Shown here piece after piece: positions 15,049-24,525 of a DNA stretch of 39,952 nucleotides (positions within the stretch are counted from its first letter, which is position 1; each line of letters begins with the position of its first letter). The stretch lies in contig JAHIJO010000153.1 of the NCBI GenBank assembly GCA_018898455.1, positions 1 to 39,952 on the forward strand, given 5' to 3'. A model generated the notes under the pieces. That model was not told the DNA's origin. It saw nothing but the letters and a program-made list of their open reading frames with translations, and searched no databases. Position numbers and translations under genes: made by a program. The stretch is from Verrucomicrobiota bacterium. Its GTDB lineage: Bacteria; Verrucomicrobiota; Kiritimatiellia; JAAZAB01.

Positions 15049-17373
15049 ATGAACAGGATTCTGACCGGATTAGCCGTGCTGGGACTGATGCTTGGCGGAT
15101 GGTTGGGTAATGTCGCGCTCGCCGACGGATTTATCTATATTCACGATCAGCCGTTCATTCGGCCTCATCCCCCTTATCCCCATCATCCCCATCCCATGCC
15201 GCCGCCGCATTATGCTTTTGCACCCTTGGAGGTGAAATATCATCATGTGACCGTTAAGATTCAGGACCAGGTGGCGGTGACGGAAGTGGATCAGACGTTC
15301 TTCAATCCCAACAACCAGCAGTTGGAAGGGACCTATATGTTCCCGGTGCCCCGCGGGGCGCAGGTCGACAAATTTTCCATGGACATCAACGGCAAGCAGG
15401 TGGAAGCCGAATTACTCGATGCCGACAAGGCCCGCAAAATCTACGAAGATATTGTCCGCAAAATGAAAGACCCAGCCCTGCTGGAATATGCCGGGCAGTC
15501 GTTGTTCAAGCTCCGCATCTTCCCGATTGAGCCGCGGAGCGAGAAACGCATCAAGTTGCAATACACTCATCTTCTGCGCAACGACAACGGCCTGGTTGAA
15601 TACCTGTATCCGTTGAACACGGAGAAATTCTCCGCCGCGCCGGTCAAGAGCGTGGCGCTGAAGGTGGAGCTGGAATGCAAACAGCCGATTAAATCGGTGT
15701 ATTCGCCCAGCCACCCGGTGGAGATCAAGCGGCCCGCCGACCGGAGAGCGACGATCGGCTATGAAGCCAAAGACGTCAAACCCGACACTGACTTCCTGTT
15801 GTTCTTCTCGGCCACGGCCAAATCTGATATCGGCCTGAACCTGCAGGCTTACAACGACGGCGCCGACCCGGCCGGCGGTTGTTTTGCCCTGTTGGTCGCG
15901 CCGACCGCGGAGATCACGGCGGACAAAATTGTGGAGAAAGACATAGTGTTTGTGCTGGACACCTCCGGCTCCATGGCCGAGAACAACAAGATCGATCAGG
16001 CCAGAAAGGCTCTGCAGTTCTGCCTCAAGAATTTGAATCAAGGCGATCGTTTTGAAATCGTCCGGTTCTCCACGGAAGCCGAGCCGCTGTTCGGGAAGCT
16101 GGCGGAAAACACTGATCAAAACAAGATCAAGGCGGAGGAATATGTCAAAGAACTCAAGCCGATCGGCGGCACGGCGATCGAAGAAGCGCTGATCAAAGCC
16201 CTGGACACGGCCAAAGGCGGTGGGGACAAGGACCGGCCTTGTTTCATCGTCTTCCTCACCGACGGCCGGCCGACAATCGGCAATACCGATGAAGACCAGA
16301 TTGTTGCGCAGGTTTCCAAGGCGATGGGCGGCCGTTCGATCCGCATCTTCTGTTTCGGGATCGGCGCCGATATCAACACTCATCTGCTGGATAAGATTGC
16401 CGAGAAGACCCGCGCCGTCAGCCGATATGTATTGCCGGGGGAAGATATCGAGGTCAAGGTGTCCAATTTCTACACCAAGATCAGCCAGCCGGTGCTGGCC
16501 AATCTTAAGCTGAAATTCTCCGGCGCCATCAAGGCCGCGAAGATGCATCCGGGCGAGATTCCTGATCTGTTCAAGGGTGAACAACTCGTGGTGTTCGGTC
16601 GTTACAGCGGTTCCGGGGATGCCGCCATTATCCTGGAGGGCGCGGTGAATGGTCAGGCTAAAACATTTACCTACGAAGCTTCGTTCCCAGCCAAGGCGAC
16701 GGAATATGTCTTTATCCCCCGCCTGTGGGCGACGCGGCGGGTCGGGTTCCTGCTGGATGAAATCCGTTTGCGTGGCGAAAACAAGGAGGTCCGCGACGAA
16801 GTCACCGAGCTGGCGCGGAAATACGGAGTGGTCACGCCTTACACCGCCTACCTTATTGTCGAGGATGAATCCCGCCGGAATGTGCCGGTGACCAGCCGGT
16901 CGATGCAGGCGATGAATGAGAGCGATGACTTGCGGCATGAAGGACGGCGGCTGTATGATGAGATGGCGGCGGCGAAAAGCGGAGACGCCGCCGTTGGCGG
17001 GGCCCAAGCTACTGAAAGCCTGCGGTCTGCAAATGAAGTATCGGCGCCGGCCAGGGCCAGTAGTCGTGCCTGGGGAGGGCAGAAAAAGGCGATGGCGGCG
17101 TCCCCCGTTATCGCAAAAGTCCAGGCAACGATCCAAGCCCAGCAGAGCCGCTATGTCCGGGGCCGGACTTTCTACCGGAATGGCGACCAGTGGATCGACG
17201 CCAATGTGCCAAGCCATCCGGACGCCAAGAAGTCGCGGGTAAAGTTCAATTCCGACGAATATTTTGCCCTGCTTAGCAAGCATGTTGACGCGGCCCAGTG
17301 GCTGGCGGTCGGGTGCAATGTGCAATTGTACCTTGACGATACGATTTATGAGATCGTCGAGAGCGATGGTTAA
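15049..17373 (+). CDS. Secreted VIT and vWA domain protein
   Basis: 774 residues with a signal peptide ending near Ala25. A His/Pro-rich linker leads into a VIT (inter-alpha-trypsin inhibitor N-terminal) domain at roughly 50-185, with DQTFFNPNNQQLEGTYMFPV and then ADKARKIYEDIVR. A von Willebrand A domain follows at about 295-480, with an intact metal-ion site: DTSGS at 304-308, a Thr in GGTAIEEAL, and FLTDGRPTIG. The C-terminal region ends with a beta-rich module. VIT-vWA proteins bind partner proteins through a divalent ion at the vWA site. It is followed 34 bases after the stop by the macroglobulin gene and preceded by an ECF-type promoter. In animals this architecture is the heavy chain of inter-alpha-trypsin inhibitor. 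In bacteria its role is unknown. No sortase or PEP-CTERM anchor is seen. Confidence 0.85.
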   Translation: MNRILTGLAVLGLMLGGWLGNVALADGFIYIHDQPFIRPHPPYPHHPHPMPPPHYAFAPLEVKYHHVTVKIQDQVAVTEVDQTFFNPNNQQLEGTYMFPVPRGAQVDKFSMDINGKQVEAELLDADKARKIYEDIVRKMKDPALLEYAGQSLFKLRIFPIEPRSEKRIKLQYTHLLRNDNGLVEYLYPLNTEKFSAAPVKSVALKVELECKQPIKSVYSPSHPVEIKRPADRRATIGYEAKDVKPDTDFLLFFSATAKSDIGLNLQAYNDGADPAGGCFALLVAPTAEITADKIVEKDIVFVLDTSGSMAENNKIDQARKALQFCLKNLNQGDRFEIVRFSTEAEPLFGKLAENTDQNKIKAEEYVKELKPIGGTAIEEALIKALDTAKGGGDKDRPCFIVFLTDGRPTIGNTDEDQIVAQVSKAMGGRSIRIFCFGIGADINTHLLDKIAEKTRAVSRYVLPGEDIEVKVSNFYTKISQPVLANLKLKFSGAIKAAKMHPGEIPDLFKGEQLVVFGRYSGSGDAAIILEGAVNGQAKTFTYEASFPAKATEYVFIPRLWATRRVGFLLDEIRLRGENKEVRDEVTELARKYGVVTPYTAYLIVEDESRRNVPVTSRSMQAMNESDDLRHEGRRLYDEMAAAKSGDAAVGGAQATESLRSANEVSAPARASSRAWGGQKKAMAASPVIAKVQATIQAQQSRYVRGRTFYRNGDQWIDANVPSHPDAKKSRVKFNSDEYFALLSKHVDAAQWLAVGCNVQLYLDDTIYEIVESDG

Positions 17374-17407
17374 AAAACACCATTCCATCAACCAACAAGG
17401 AACGAAC

Positions 17408-20400
17408 ATGAAAACATGGCGGCACACGCTGATCGCGGGATTGACGTTGGTATTACTGGCGGGGTTCACACCGGCGGCGAATGAGCCGGGCTTGAAGGAA
17501 CAGAGGGCCAAGGCCAACAAGCTGTTCGGTGACGGCAACTATAAGGAGGCCTATGAAATCTACAGCCAGTTGGCTTTGAACGCAAACAACGTATCCGCTG
17601 ACGGCGGTGGAGATCTGACGATCGCCATTGCCGCCTTGAATCATTTAAATCGCGCGAATGAGATCGACGCCTTGCGCGAAAAAGCGGTTGCGGTTCACAA
17701 GAACCATTGGCGGATCTTTTTCGCGGCGGCCCAGACTCTCAGCCAGGGCCCGCAATACGGCTTCATCATTGCCGGCGAATTCCAGCGGGGTCAGCATCGG
17801 GGCGGCACGGGTCGGCAGGTCAATAGCCTGGAGCGCGACCGGGTCCGGGCGTTGCAACTCATGACCCAGGCCATGGCCAAGGCCGGGGGTGAAACGGATC
17901 TGGCGGGGCTGGCCGTGTTTTATGAACGCTTTGCCGACATGCTGCTGGGCAACCGCGGCTACAACGAAGCCTGGCGCCTGCAATATCTCAGCGATCTGGC
18001 CGTGTTGCCTGACTATGAAGCCGGCGGTTACCAGGGTCACCGGGGCAGTTGGGGCGGCCGGGAAACCGCCGGTGTGCCGGTGAATCCGGACGGAACGCCG
18101 GTTTTCTATCAAATCCCTAAAAGCTATGAGACGGCGGCAAACGACGGCGAACGCTGGCGCTGGATGCTGGTCCAGGCCATGGAAGCGGCGCCGGATCGCG
18201 TCAACCTGATTTTACTGCGTTGGGCGGATTTCCTGCAGAACCAGTTCGGTGTCCGGACAATCGCGGAATACGGCCGGTATTTCGGCGGCGACGACGACGA
18301 CGGCAAAAAGGATGACAGCGGCGCCTATGCTCTGCACACGTTGGGCGAAGATGAAACCATCGTGCGTCTGGCCACGGGGATCAAACGCTTAACGTTATCG
18401 GCGGATTTCAATTACCTACGGGTTTATCAGCGGATTGCCGATAATCCCAAAACCGGCGGGGGGGAGAAAGCGCTCAATGTTTTAGCGCAATGTTTCGAGG
18501 ACCGGCGGCAGTATGACAAGGCGGCGGACTATTGGAAGCGCAGTATCAAGGAGTACGGGCCGGGGCACGATAACTATAAGCAGTTGCGGGTGGACCAGAT
18601 TCTCGGCAACTGGGGCCAGTTCGAGCCGATCATGGCCCAGCCGGCGGGCAAGGGTGCGACGGTCGAGTTCCGTTTCCGGAACGGCAAGGCGGCGCATTTC
18701 GAGGCCTACCAGCTAAAGGAGAAGCTGCTGCTCGACGACGTCAAGGCCTACATCAAGACCAAGCCATCCAAACTCGACCGGCAAAAAATTAATATTGGTG
18801 ACATCGGGTATCGGATCGTTCAGCGGAACGAAAAGCGCTACCTGGGCGACAAGGTCGCCGACTGGAAGCTGGATTTACAGCCGCGCGCACTGCATTTCGA
18901 CAAGCGCTTCACGGTCACCACCCCACTGCAAAAGGCCGGCGCCTACCTGGTCACCGCCCGGATGGCAGACGGCAATACCAGCAGGATTGTTCTCTGGCTG
19001 GACGACACCGTGATCATCAAGAAACCGCTTGAAAAGGGACAATTCCTGTTCGTGGGCGACGCGATATCCGGCCGGCCTATTGCCAAGGCGAATGTGGAGT
19101 TTTTCGGCTACCGGCAGGAATGGGTCAAGGGCTCGCATAATTATCATCTACGGGTGTCGGATTCCGCGGAATTCACCGATGAAAGCGGCGTAATTATTTT
19201 ACAGGATAAAACCCTGCCCGACGATTACCAATGGCTGATCATTACCACCACCGACGAGGGTCGCTTTGCGCATCTGGGATTTACCGGGATCTGGGGCGGT
19301 CGCCATTATGATGCCGATTACGATGCGATTAAGACGTTCTTCATCAGTGATCGGCCGGTCTATCGTCCCGGGCAACCGGTAAAATTCAAGTTCTGGATCC
19401 GGCATGCCCGGTATGACCAGTCCGGCGCAGACTTTGCCAACCAATCGTTCACGGTACGGATTAACGATCCCAAAGGGGAAAAAGTCCTGGAGCGGGAATT
19501 CAAAACGGATGCCTATGGCGGGCTGGAGGGCGAATACAGCCTGCCGCAAGGCGCCGCTTTGGGTGTTTATGCGGCCAGCATTCCGGGCAAAGGCGGCGGC
19601 AGTTTCCGCGTTGAGGAATACAAAAAACCGGAGTTTGAGGTGAAGGTGGATTCGCCCGCGGAACCGGTGATGCTGGGCGAGAAGATCACGGCGACCGTCA
19701 CGGCTAGGTATTATTTCGGCGCGCCGGTGAAGAAGGGCAAGATCAAATATAAAGTGCTCCGCAGCGATTACGGTGCCAACTGGTTTCCCTGTGCGCCGTG
19801 GGACTGGCTCTACGGGCGCGGGTACTGGTGGTTCGCAAGTGATTATCCCTGGTACCCGGGCTGGAAGGACTGGGGCTGTTTCCGGCCCTACCGCTCCTGG
19901 TGGCCGGCGCCGCAAAATCCGCCGGAAGTCGTGGCGGAGAACGAGGTGGCGGTCGGCGATGACGGCACGCTCAAGATCGAAATCGACACCGCCCTGGCCA
20001 AGGCGATTCATGGCGATCGCGACCACAAGTATGATATCACGGCCGAGGTGACCGATGAATCCCGGCGCACGATCACCGGCATGGGCACGATCCTCGTGGC
20101 CCGCAAGCCGTTCAAGGTTTATGCCTGGGTCAACCGCGGACATTACCGGGTGGGGGACACCATTCGCGCCGACTTCCTGGCGCAGACGCTCGATAACAAA
20201 CCGGTCAAGGGCGAAGGCCATCTGAACCTGTTCAAGATTTCGTACGACAAGGACAGCCAACCGGTGGAGACTTCGGTTCAGAAGTGGGACTTGGATACCG
20301 ACGATCTTGGCAAGGCCCTGGTCCAGGTCAAGGCCTCCGTGGCAGGGCAATACCGGCTGGCCTACAAGGTCGTCAGCGCTAATAAACAGGCGATCGAAGG

Positions 20401-23400
20401 CGCTTGCGTTTTCTGCATCACGGGCGAAGGCTTTGATGGTTCCCAGTTCCGGTTTAACAACATCGAGTTGGTGACCGACAAGCGCGAGTATGCGCCCGGC
20501 GACAAGGCCAGGATACTGGTCAATACCGACCGGATCGACAGTACGGTCCTGCTTTTCACGCGGCCGGCCAACGGTGTCTACCTGCCGCCCAAAATCCTGC
20601 GGCTCAACGGCAAGAGCACGGTCGAGGAGATCGAGGTCGTCAAGCGCGATATGCCGAACTTTTTTGTCGAGGCGGTCACGGTCAGCGCCGGCAAAATCCA
20701 CAGCGAAGTCCGTGAAATCGCCGTGCCGCCCGAGAAGCGGACCCTGAACGTGGAAGTAACGCCGTCGGCGGCCGTTTACAAGCCCGGGGCGGCGGCCAAA
20801 GTGCGGGTCAAGCTGACCGATTTCTTCGGCAAGCCGTTTGTCGGCTCCACGGTCATGACGATTTACGACAAGGCGCTGGAATATATTTCCGGCGGCTCCA
20901 ATGTGCCGGAGATCAAGGCGTTTTTCTGGAAATGGCGGCGCAATCATCATCCGCGGACCGAATCCAGCCTGGGACGCAATGCCCATGCCATGACCGATCC
21001 GGGGAAAGCAGGCATGCAGAACCTGGGTGCTTTCGGTCATCTGGTTGCGGATGGATGGGAAAAATCCGATAAGAAAGAGGTTAGCGGGAGCATAGTAAAG
21101 GATTTTTCAATTCCAAATTCCCCTATGTCCACGAGAGCGATGAAATCAGGCATGAGTTTGGAGATGAGGGCGGATGGCGTGGGACAAGGTGAAGAGATGA
21201 ACGATGCAAAGAGTTTGGCATTTGTCGGGGAACAGAGCGGTAGCGCATCGCCGGAACCGGTGCCTGTTGTTCAGCCAACAGTGCGCACAAAATTTGCGGA
21301 CACCGCTTTCTGGGCTGGTTCGCTGACGACCGACTCGAATGGGGTTGCGGAGATTGCCCTGACCATGCCGGAAAATCTGACCGGCTGGAAAATCCGCACT
21401 TGGGCAATGGGATCCCATACCGAGGTGGGCGAAGGGGACGCGGCCGTGGTGACTACCAAAAATCTACTATTGCGCCTGCAGGCGCCGCGGTTCTTTGTCG
21501 AAAAGGACGAGGTGGTGCTGTCGGCGAATGTGCACAACTACCTGAAAACTAAAAAGAATGTGCAAGTCGTCCTGGAGCTTGACGGCGCCTGTCTGCAGGC
21601 CATGGGGCAACTGAAGCAGAGCGTGGCGGTGGAGGCCAACGGCGAACAGCGGGTTGACTGGCGGGTCAAGGTGCAGAAGGAAGGGACGGCCGTGGTGCGC
21701 ATAAAGGCGCTGACCGACGAGGAATCGGACGCGATGGAGCTGAAGTTCCCCGTGTATGTGCACGGCATGCTCAAGACCGATTCATTCAGCGGCGCCCTGC
21801 GGCCGGAGCAGGCAAAGGGGAGCATCACGTTCAACGTGCCGGCGGAACGGCGGATTGATGAGTCGCGATTGGAAGTGCGCTATTCCCCGAGCCTGGCGGG
21901 CGCGCTGGTGGATGCCCTGCCGTACCTGGTTGATTATCCGTATGGCTGTACGGAGCAGGTCTTGAGCCGGTTCCTGCCGGCGGTGATCACCCAGAAGATC
22001 CTCCTGCAGATGGGGCTGGACCTGAAAGCGATCCAGGCCAAGCGCACCAATTTGAACGCGCAGGAGATCGGCACGGATACTGAGCGGGCCAAACAATGGC
22101 AGCGGTTTGACCGGAATCCCGTGTTCGACGAAAACGCCATGCGGGATATGGTCAAGGAAGGATTGCGGCAGTTGACGGCGATGCAGTGCTCCGACGGGGG
22201 GTGGGGCTGGTTCTCGGGTTATGGTGAGCATTCGTATCCGCATACCACGGCCTACGTGGTGCATGGCTTGCAGATCGCCCGCGAGAACGATGTCGCGCTG
22301 GTGCCCGGAGTGCTGGAGCGCGGCGTGGATTGGCTGAAAAAATATCAGGCTGAGCAGGTCCGGCTGCTGCAGAATGCCGCGAAAAAGGTCGAGCCCTGGA
22401 AACAATCGGCCGACAATCTCGATGCCTTTGTATTCATGGCGCTGACGGATGCCGGGGTGCGGAATGACGATATGCTGGAATTCCTCTATCGCGACCGGAC
22501 CCAGATGGCAGTTTACGGCCTGTCAATGTATGGCCTGGCCCTGCACAAGCTCGGGCAGAAGGAAAAACTGGGAATGATTCTTCAGAACATCGAGCAGTTC
22601 CTGGTGCAGGATGAAGAGAATCAGACCGCCTGGCTCAATCTTGGCAACGGCGGTTACTGGTGGTGCTGGTACGGCAGCGAATACGAGGCGCAGGCCTACT
22701 ACCTGAAACTGCTGGCCCGGACCGATCCGGCCGGCGCGCGGGCCTCGCGCTTGGTGAAATACCTGTTGAATAACCGCAAGCATGCCACCTATTGGAATTC
22801 CACGCGCGATACGGCATTGTGCGTCGAGGCCATGGCCGACTATTTCAAGGCCAGCAAGGAGGACAAACCGGATATGACGCTGGAAATCTATGTGGACGGC
22901 AAAAAGCGCAAGGAAGTCCGGATCAATGCCGCCAATCTGTTCACCTTCGACAATAAATTCGTTCTCGAAGGCGACGCGGTGGAGAGCGGCAAGCACACGG
23001 TGGAATTCCGGAAGAAGGGTGTCGGTCCGCTTTACTTCAACGCCTATCTCTCGAATTTCACGCTGGAGGACTTCATCGGCAAGGCGGGCTTGGAGATCAA
23101 GGTCAACCGGAAGTATTACAAGCTGGTAGCCGTGGATAAAACCGTCAAGGTGGCCGGGGCGCGCGGGCAGGCGGTGGACCAGAAAGTTGAAAAGTATCAG
23201 CGCATCCCGCTTGATAATCAGGCAGTGTTAAAGAGTGGCGATCTGATCGAAGTTGAACTTGCGATCGAAAGCAAGAACGACTACGAATACTTGCTCTTTG
23301 AAGACATGAAAGCGGCGGGATTTGAACCGGTGGAAGTCCGCAGCGGTTATGGCGGTAACGACCTGAGCGCTTACATGGAACTGCGCGACGAGCGGGTCTG

Positions 23401-23563
23401 CTTCTTTGTCCGGGCCCTGGCGCGTGGCCGCCACAGCGTGGCGTATCGCCTGCGGGCGGAAATCCCCGGCAAGTTCAGCGCTCTGCCCACCCGGGCTTCC
23501 GCGATGTATGCGCCGGAGCTGAAAGCGAATTCCGACGAGATCAAGCTGAGTATCGAAGATTGA
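17408..23563 (+). CDS. Bacterial alpha-2-macroglobulin family protein
   Basis: 2051 residues. The signal peptide (LIAGLTLVLLAGFTPAA) has no lipobox Cys, so the protein is probably soluble in the periplasm or secreted, unlike E. coli YfhM. A TPR-like N-terminal region (about 28-450) is followed by macroglobulin domains. A Trp/Tyr/Pro-rich insert lies near 789-835. A Met/Ser/Lys-rich, poorly structured stretch near 1180-1290 occupies the bait-region position, then comes the A2M signature ending GWKIRTWAMG. The thioester motif is Cys1514-Thr-Glu-Gln1517 in YPYGCTEQ, with the all-helical thioester domain after it and a C-terminal receptor-like domain. Such proteins trap proteases: cleavage of the bait triggers the thioester to crosslink the attacker. 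ATG 17408 follows AAGGAACG; an upstream in-frame extension would overlap the VIT gene. No pbpC partner is nearby. Confidence 0.9.
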   Translation: MKTWRHTLIAGLTLVLLAGFTPAANEPGLKEQRAKANKLFGDGNYKEAYEIYSQLALNANNVSADGGGDLTIAIAALNHLNRANEIDALREKAVAVHKNHWRIFFAAAQTLSQGPQYGFIIAGEFQRGQHRGGTGRQVNSLERDRVRALQLMTQAMAKAGGETDLAGLAVFYERFADMLLGNRGYNEAWRLQYLSDLAVLPDYEAGGYQGHRGSWGGRETAGVPVNPDGTPVFYQIPKSYETAANDGERWRWMLVQAMEAAPDRVNLILLRWADFLQNQFGVRTIAEYGRYFGGDDDDGKKDDSGAYALHTLGEDETIVRLATGIKRLTLSADFNYLRVYQRIADNPKTGGGEKALNVLAQCFEDRRQYDKAADYWKRSIKEYGPGHDNYKQLRVDQILGNWGQFEPIMAQPAGKGATVEFRFRNGKAAHFEAYQLKEKLLLDDVKAYIKTKPSKLDRQKINIGDIGYRIVQRNEKRYLGDKVADWKLDLQPRALHFDKRFTVTTPLQKAGAYLVTARMADGNTSRIVLWLDDTVIIKKPLEKGQFLFVGDAISGRPIAKANVEFFGYRQEWVKGSHNYHLRVSDSAEFTDESGVIILQDKTLPDDYQWLIITTTDEGRFAHLGFTGIWGGRHYDADYDAIKTFFISDRPVYRPGQPVKFKFWIRHARYDQSGADFANQSFTVRINDPKGEKVLEREFKTDAYGGLEGEYSLPQGAALGVYAASIPGKGGGSFRVEEYKKPEFEVKVDSPAEPVMLGEKITATVTARYYFGAPVKKGKIKYKVLRSDYGANWFPCAPWDWLYGRGYWWFASDYPWYPGWKDWGCFRPYRSWWPAPQNPPEVVAENEVAVGDDGTLKIEIDTALAKAIHGDRDHKYDITAEVTDESRRTITGMGTILVARKPFKVYAWVNRGHYRVGDTIRADFLAQTLDNKPVKGEGHLNLFKISYDKDSQPVETSVQKWDLDTDDLGKALVQVKASVAGQYRLAYKVVSANKQAIEGACVFCITGEGFDGSQFRFNNIELVTDKREYAPGDKARILVNTDRIDSTVLLFTRPANGVYLPPKILRLNGKSTVEEIEVVKRDMPNFFVEAVTVSAGKIHSEVREIAVPPEKRTLNVEVTPSAAVYKPGAAAKVRVKLTDFFGKPFVGSTVMTIYDKALEYISGGSNVPEIKAFFWKWRRNHHPRTESSLGRNAHAMTDPGKAGMQNLGAFGHLVADGWEKSDKKEVSGSIVKDFSIPNSPMSTRAMKSGMSLEMRADGVGQGEEMNDAKSLAFVGEQSGSASPEPVPVVQPTVRTKFADTAFWAGSLTTDSNGVAEIALTMPENLTGWKIRTWAMGSHTEVGEGDAAVVTTKNLLLRLQAPRFFVEKDEVVLSANVHNYLKTKKNVQVVLELDGACLQAMGQLKQSVAVEANGEQRVDWRVKVQKEGTAVVRIKALTDEESDAMELKFPVYVHGMLKTDSFSGALRPEQAKGSITFNVPAERRIDESRLEVRYSPSLAGALVDALPYLVDYPYGCTEQVLSRFLPAVITQKILLQMGLDLKAIQAKRTNLNAQEIGTDTERAKQWQRFDRNPVFDENAMRDMVKEGLRQLTAMQCSDGGWGWFSGYGEHSYPHTTAYVVHGLQIARENDVALVPGVLERGVDWLKKYQAEQVRLLQNAAKKVEPWKQSADNLDAFVFMALTDAGVRNDDMLEFLYRDRTQMAVYGLSMYGLALHKLGQKEKLGMILQNIEQFLVQDEENQTAWLNLGNGGYWWCWYGSEYEAQAYYLKLLARTDPAGARASRLVKYLLNNRKHATYWNSTRDTALCVEAMADYFKASKEDKPDMTLEIYVDGKKRKEVRINAANLFTFDNKFVLEGDAVESGKHTVEFRKKGVGPLYFNAYLSNFTLEDFIGKAGLEIKVNRKYYKLVAVDKTVKVAGARGQAVDQKVEKYQRIPLDNQAVLKSGDLIEVELAIESKNDYEYLLFEDMKAAGFEPVEVRSGYGGNDLSAYMELRDERVCFFVRALARGRHSVAYRLRAEIPGKFSALPTRASAMYAPELKANSDEIKLSIED

Positions 23564-23702
23564 GAGACAACGGCGGATGCCGTGGAGTGTTGCGCCGGTT
23601 CCGTCGAAGTCGCCGCAGCAGCTTCCCGGGGGTCCGGTTTTGTTGGCGCTGGGGGGCGGTTCTTTCTTGCCTCTATGGTAAGATACTTTTTTGTAGCACT
23701 TC

Positions 23703-24413
23703 ATGAACCTGATTCTTCTATACGACGATGACTTTGTTGCCGGCAACTCCGTCCGTCTGACGGGGCGGCGCCTGAAACATATTCTTGAGGTCCATCGGCC
23801 GGCGGTTGGCGATGCGCTGACGGTGGGTCGGGTCGACGGACTGATCGGCAAAGGGCGCATTACTGTTGCGACTTCCGTTGCCATGGAAATGGAGGTTGCC
23901 CTGGGCGAGACGCCGCCGGCGCCACGGGAGGTCAACCTGGTGCTGGCCCTGCCGCGTCCCAAGGTCGTCAAACGGGTTCTGTTGGCGATCGCGAGCCTGG
24001 GTGTGAAACGCCTGTATCTCATCAACGGGTTCCGGGTCGAAAAAAGCTATTGGCAGAGCCCGGTCCTGAGCCCGGGAGGCATCCGGGAAGCTCTGGTCCT
24101 TGGACTGGAACAGGCGCGTGACACCAAACTGCCGGAAGTGGTCCTGCGCCCGCTTTTCAAGCCGTTTGTTGAAGACGAACTGCCGGCGCTGATCCGAGGC
24201 ACCGTGGCGCTCGTGGCGCATCCCGGCGCGGCCGAAAGTTGCCCGTCAGCCGCGGTAAAGCCGGTGACACTCGTGATCGGACCCGAGGGCGGATTTATCA
24301 CTTACGAGATGGAAAAGCTGGTTGCGGCCGGCTGTCGTCCGGTTCAGATCGGCGCGCGTATTCTGCGCGTTGAAACCGCCATTCCCTTCCTGCTGGGACG
24401 ACTCGGTCGTTAG
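23703..24413 (+). CDS. rsmE: 16S rRNA (uracil1498-N3)-methyltransferase RsmE
   Basis: 236 residues, the usual length. The SPOUT methyltransferase knot is clear: GPEGGF at about 193-198 followed by a GARILRVETA segment near 217-226, both binding S-adenosylmethionine. An N-terminal PUA-like barrel has LTGRRLKHILEVHRPAVGD. The enzyme methylates U1498 in helix 44 of 16S rRNA. It starts 139 bases after the macroglobulin stop. It is a housekeeping gene and marks the return to core genome after the sigma-macroglobulin locus. Confidence 0.93.
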   Translation: MNLILLYDDDFVAGNSVRLTGRRLKHILEVHRPAVGDALTVGRVDGLIGKGRITVATSVAMEMEVALGETPPAPREVNLVLALPRPKVVKRVLLAIASLGVKRLYLINGFRVEKSYWQSPVLSPGGIREALVLGLEQARDTKLPEVVLRPLFKPFVEDELPALIRGTVALVAHPGAAESCPSAAVKPVTLVIGPEGGFITYEMEKLVAAGCRPVQIGARILRVETAIPFLLGRLGR

Positions 24414-24467
24414 CCTGCATATTTTCTAGCGCGGTTCTGGTTCCTTACTGCGGGCCGGCCCAAATGA

Positions 24468-24497
24468 TTGACAAATCGGCAAGGAGATATGTAAGAT
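24468..24497 (+). promoter_or_regulatory. sigma70-type promoter for nspC
   Basis: TTGACA at 24468-24473, 18-base spacer, TAAGAT at 24492-24497. Transcription would start near 24504, giving a short leader with GAGGGG before the ATG at 24526. Confidence 0.5.
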
Positions 24498-24525
24498 TCA
24501 GCTTATTTCATGAGGGGCATGCCGG

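Noticed and set aside
15412..17538. 708-codon open frame on the minus strand opposite the VIT/vWA gene
   Set aside because: The plus strand encodes recognisable VIT and vWA domains over the same bases. The antisense frame has no domain pattern and is an effect of GC-rich third positions.
19199..21040. 613-codon open frame on the minus strand opposite the macroglobulin gene
   Set aside because: Same reason: it lies entirely within the clear macroglobulin gene and its translation looks like shadow sequence rich in Arg, Gly and Asp.
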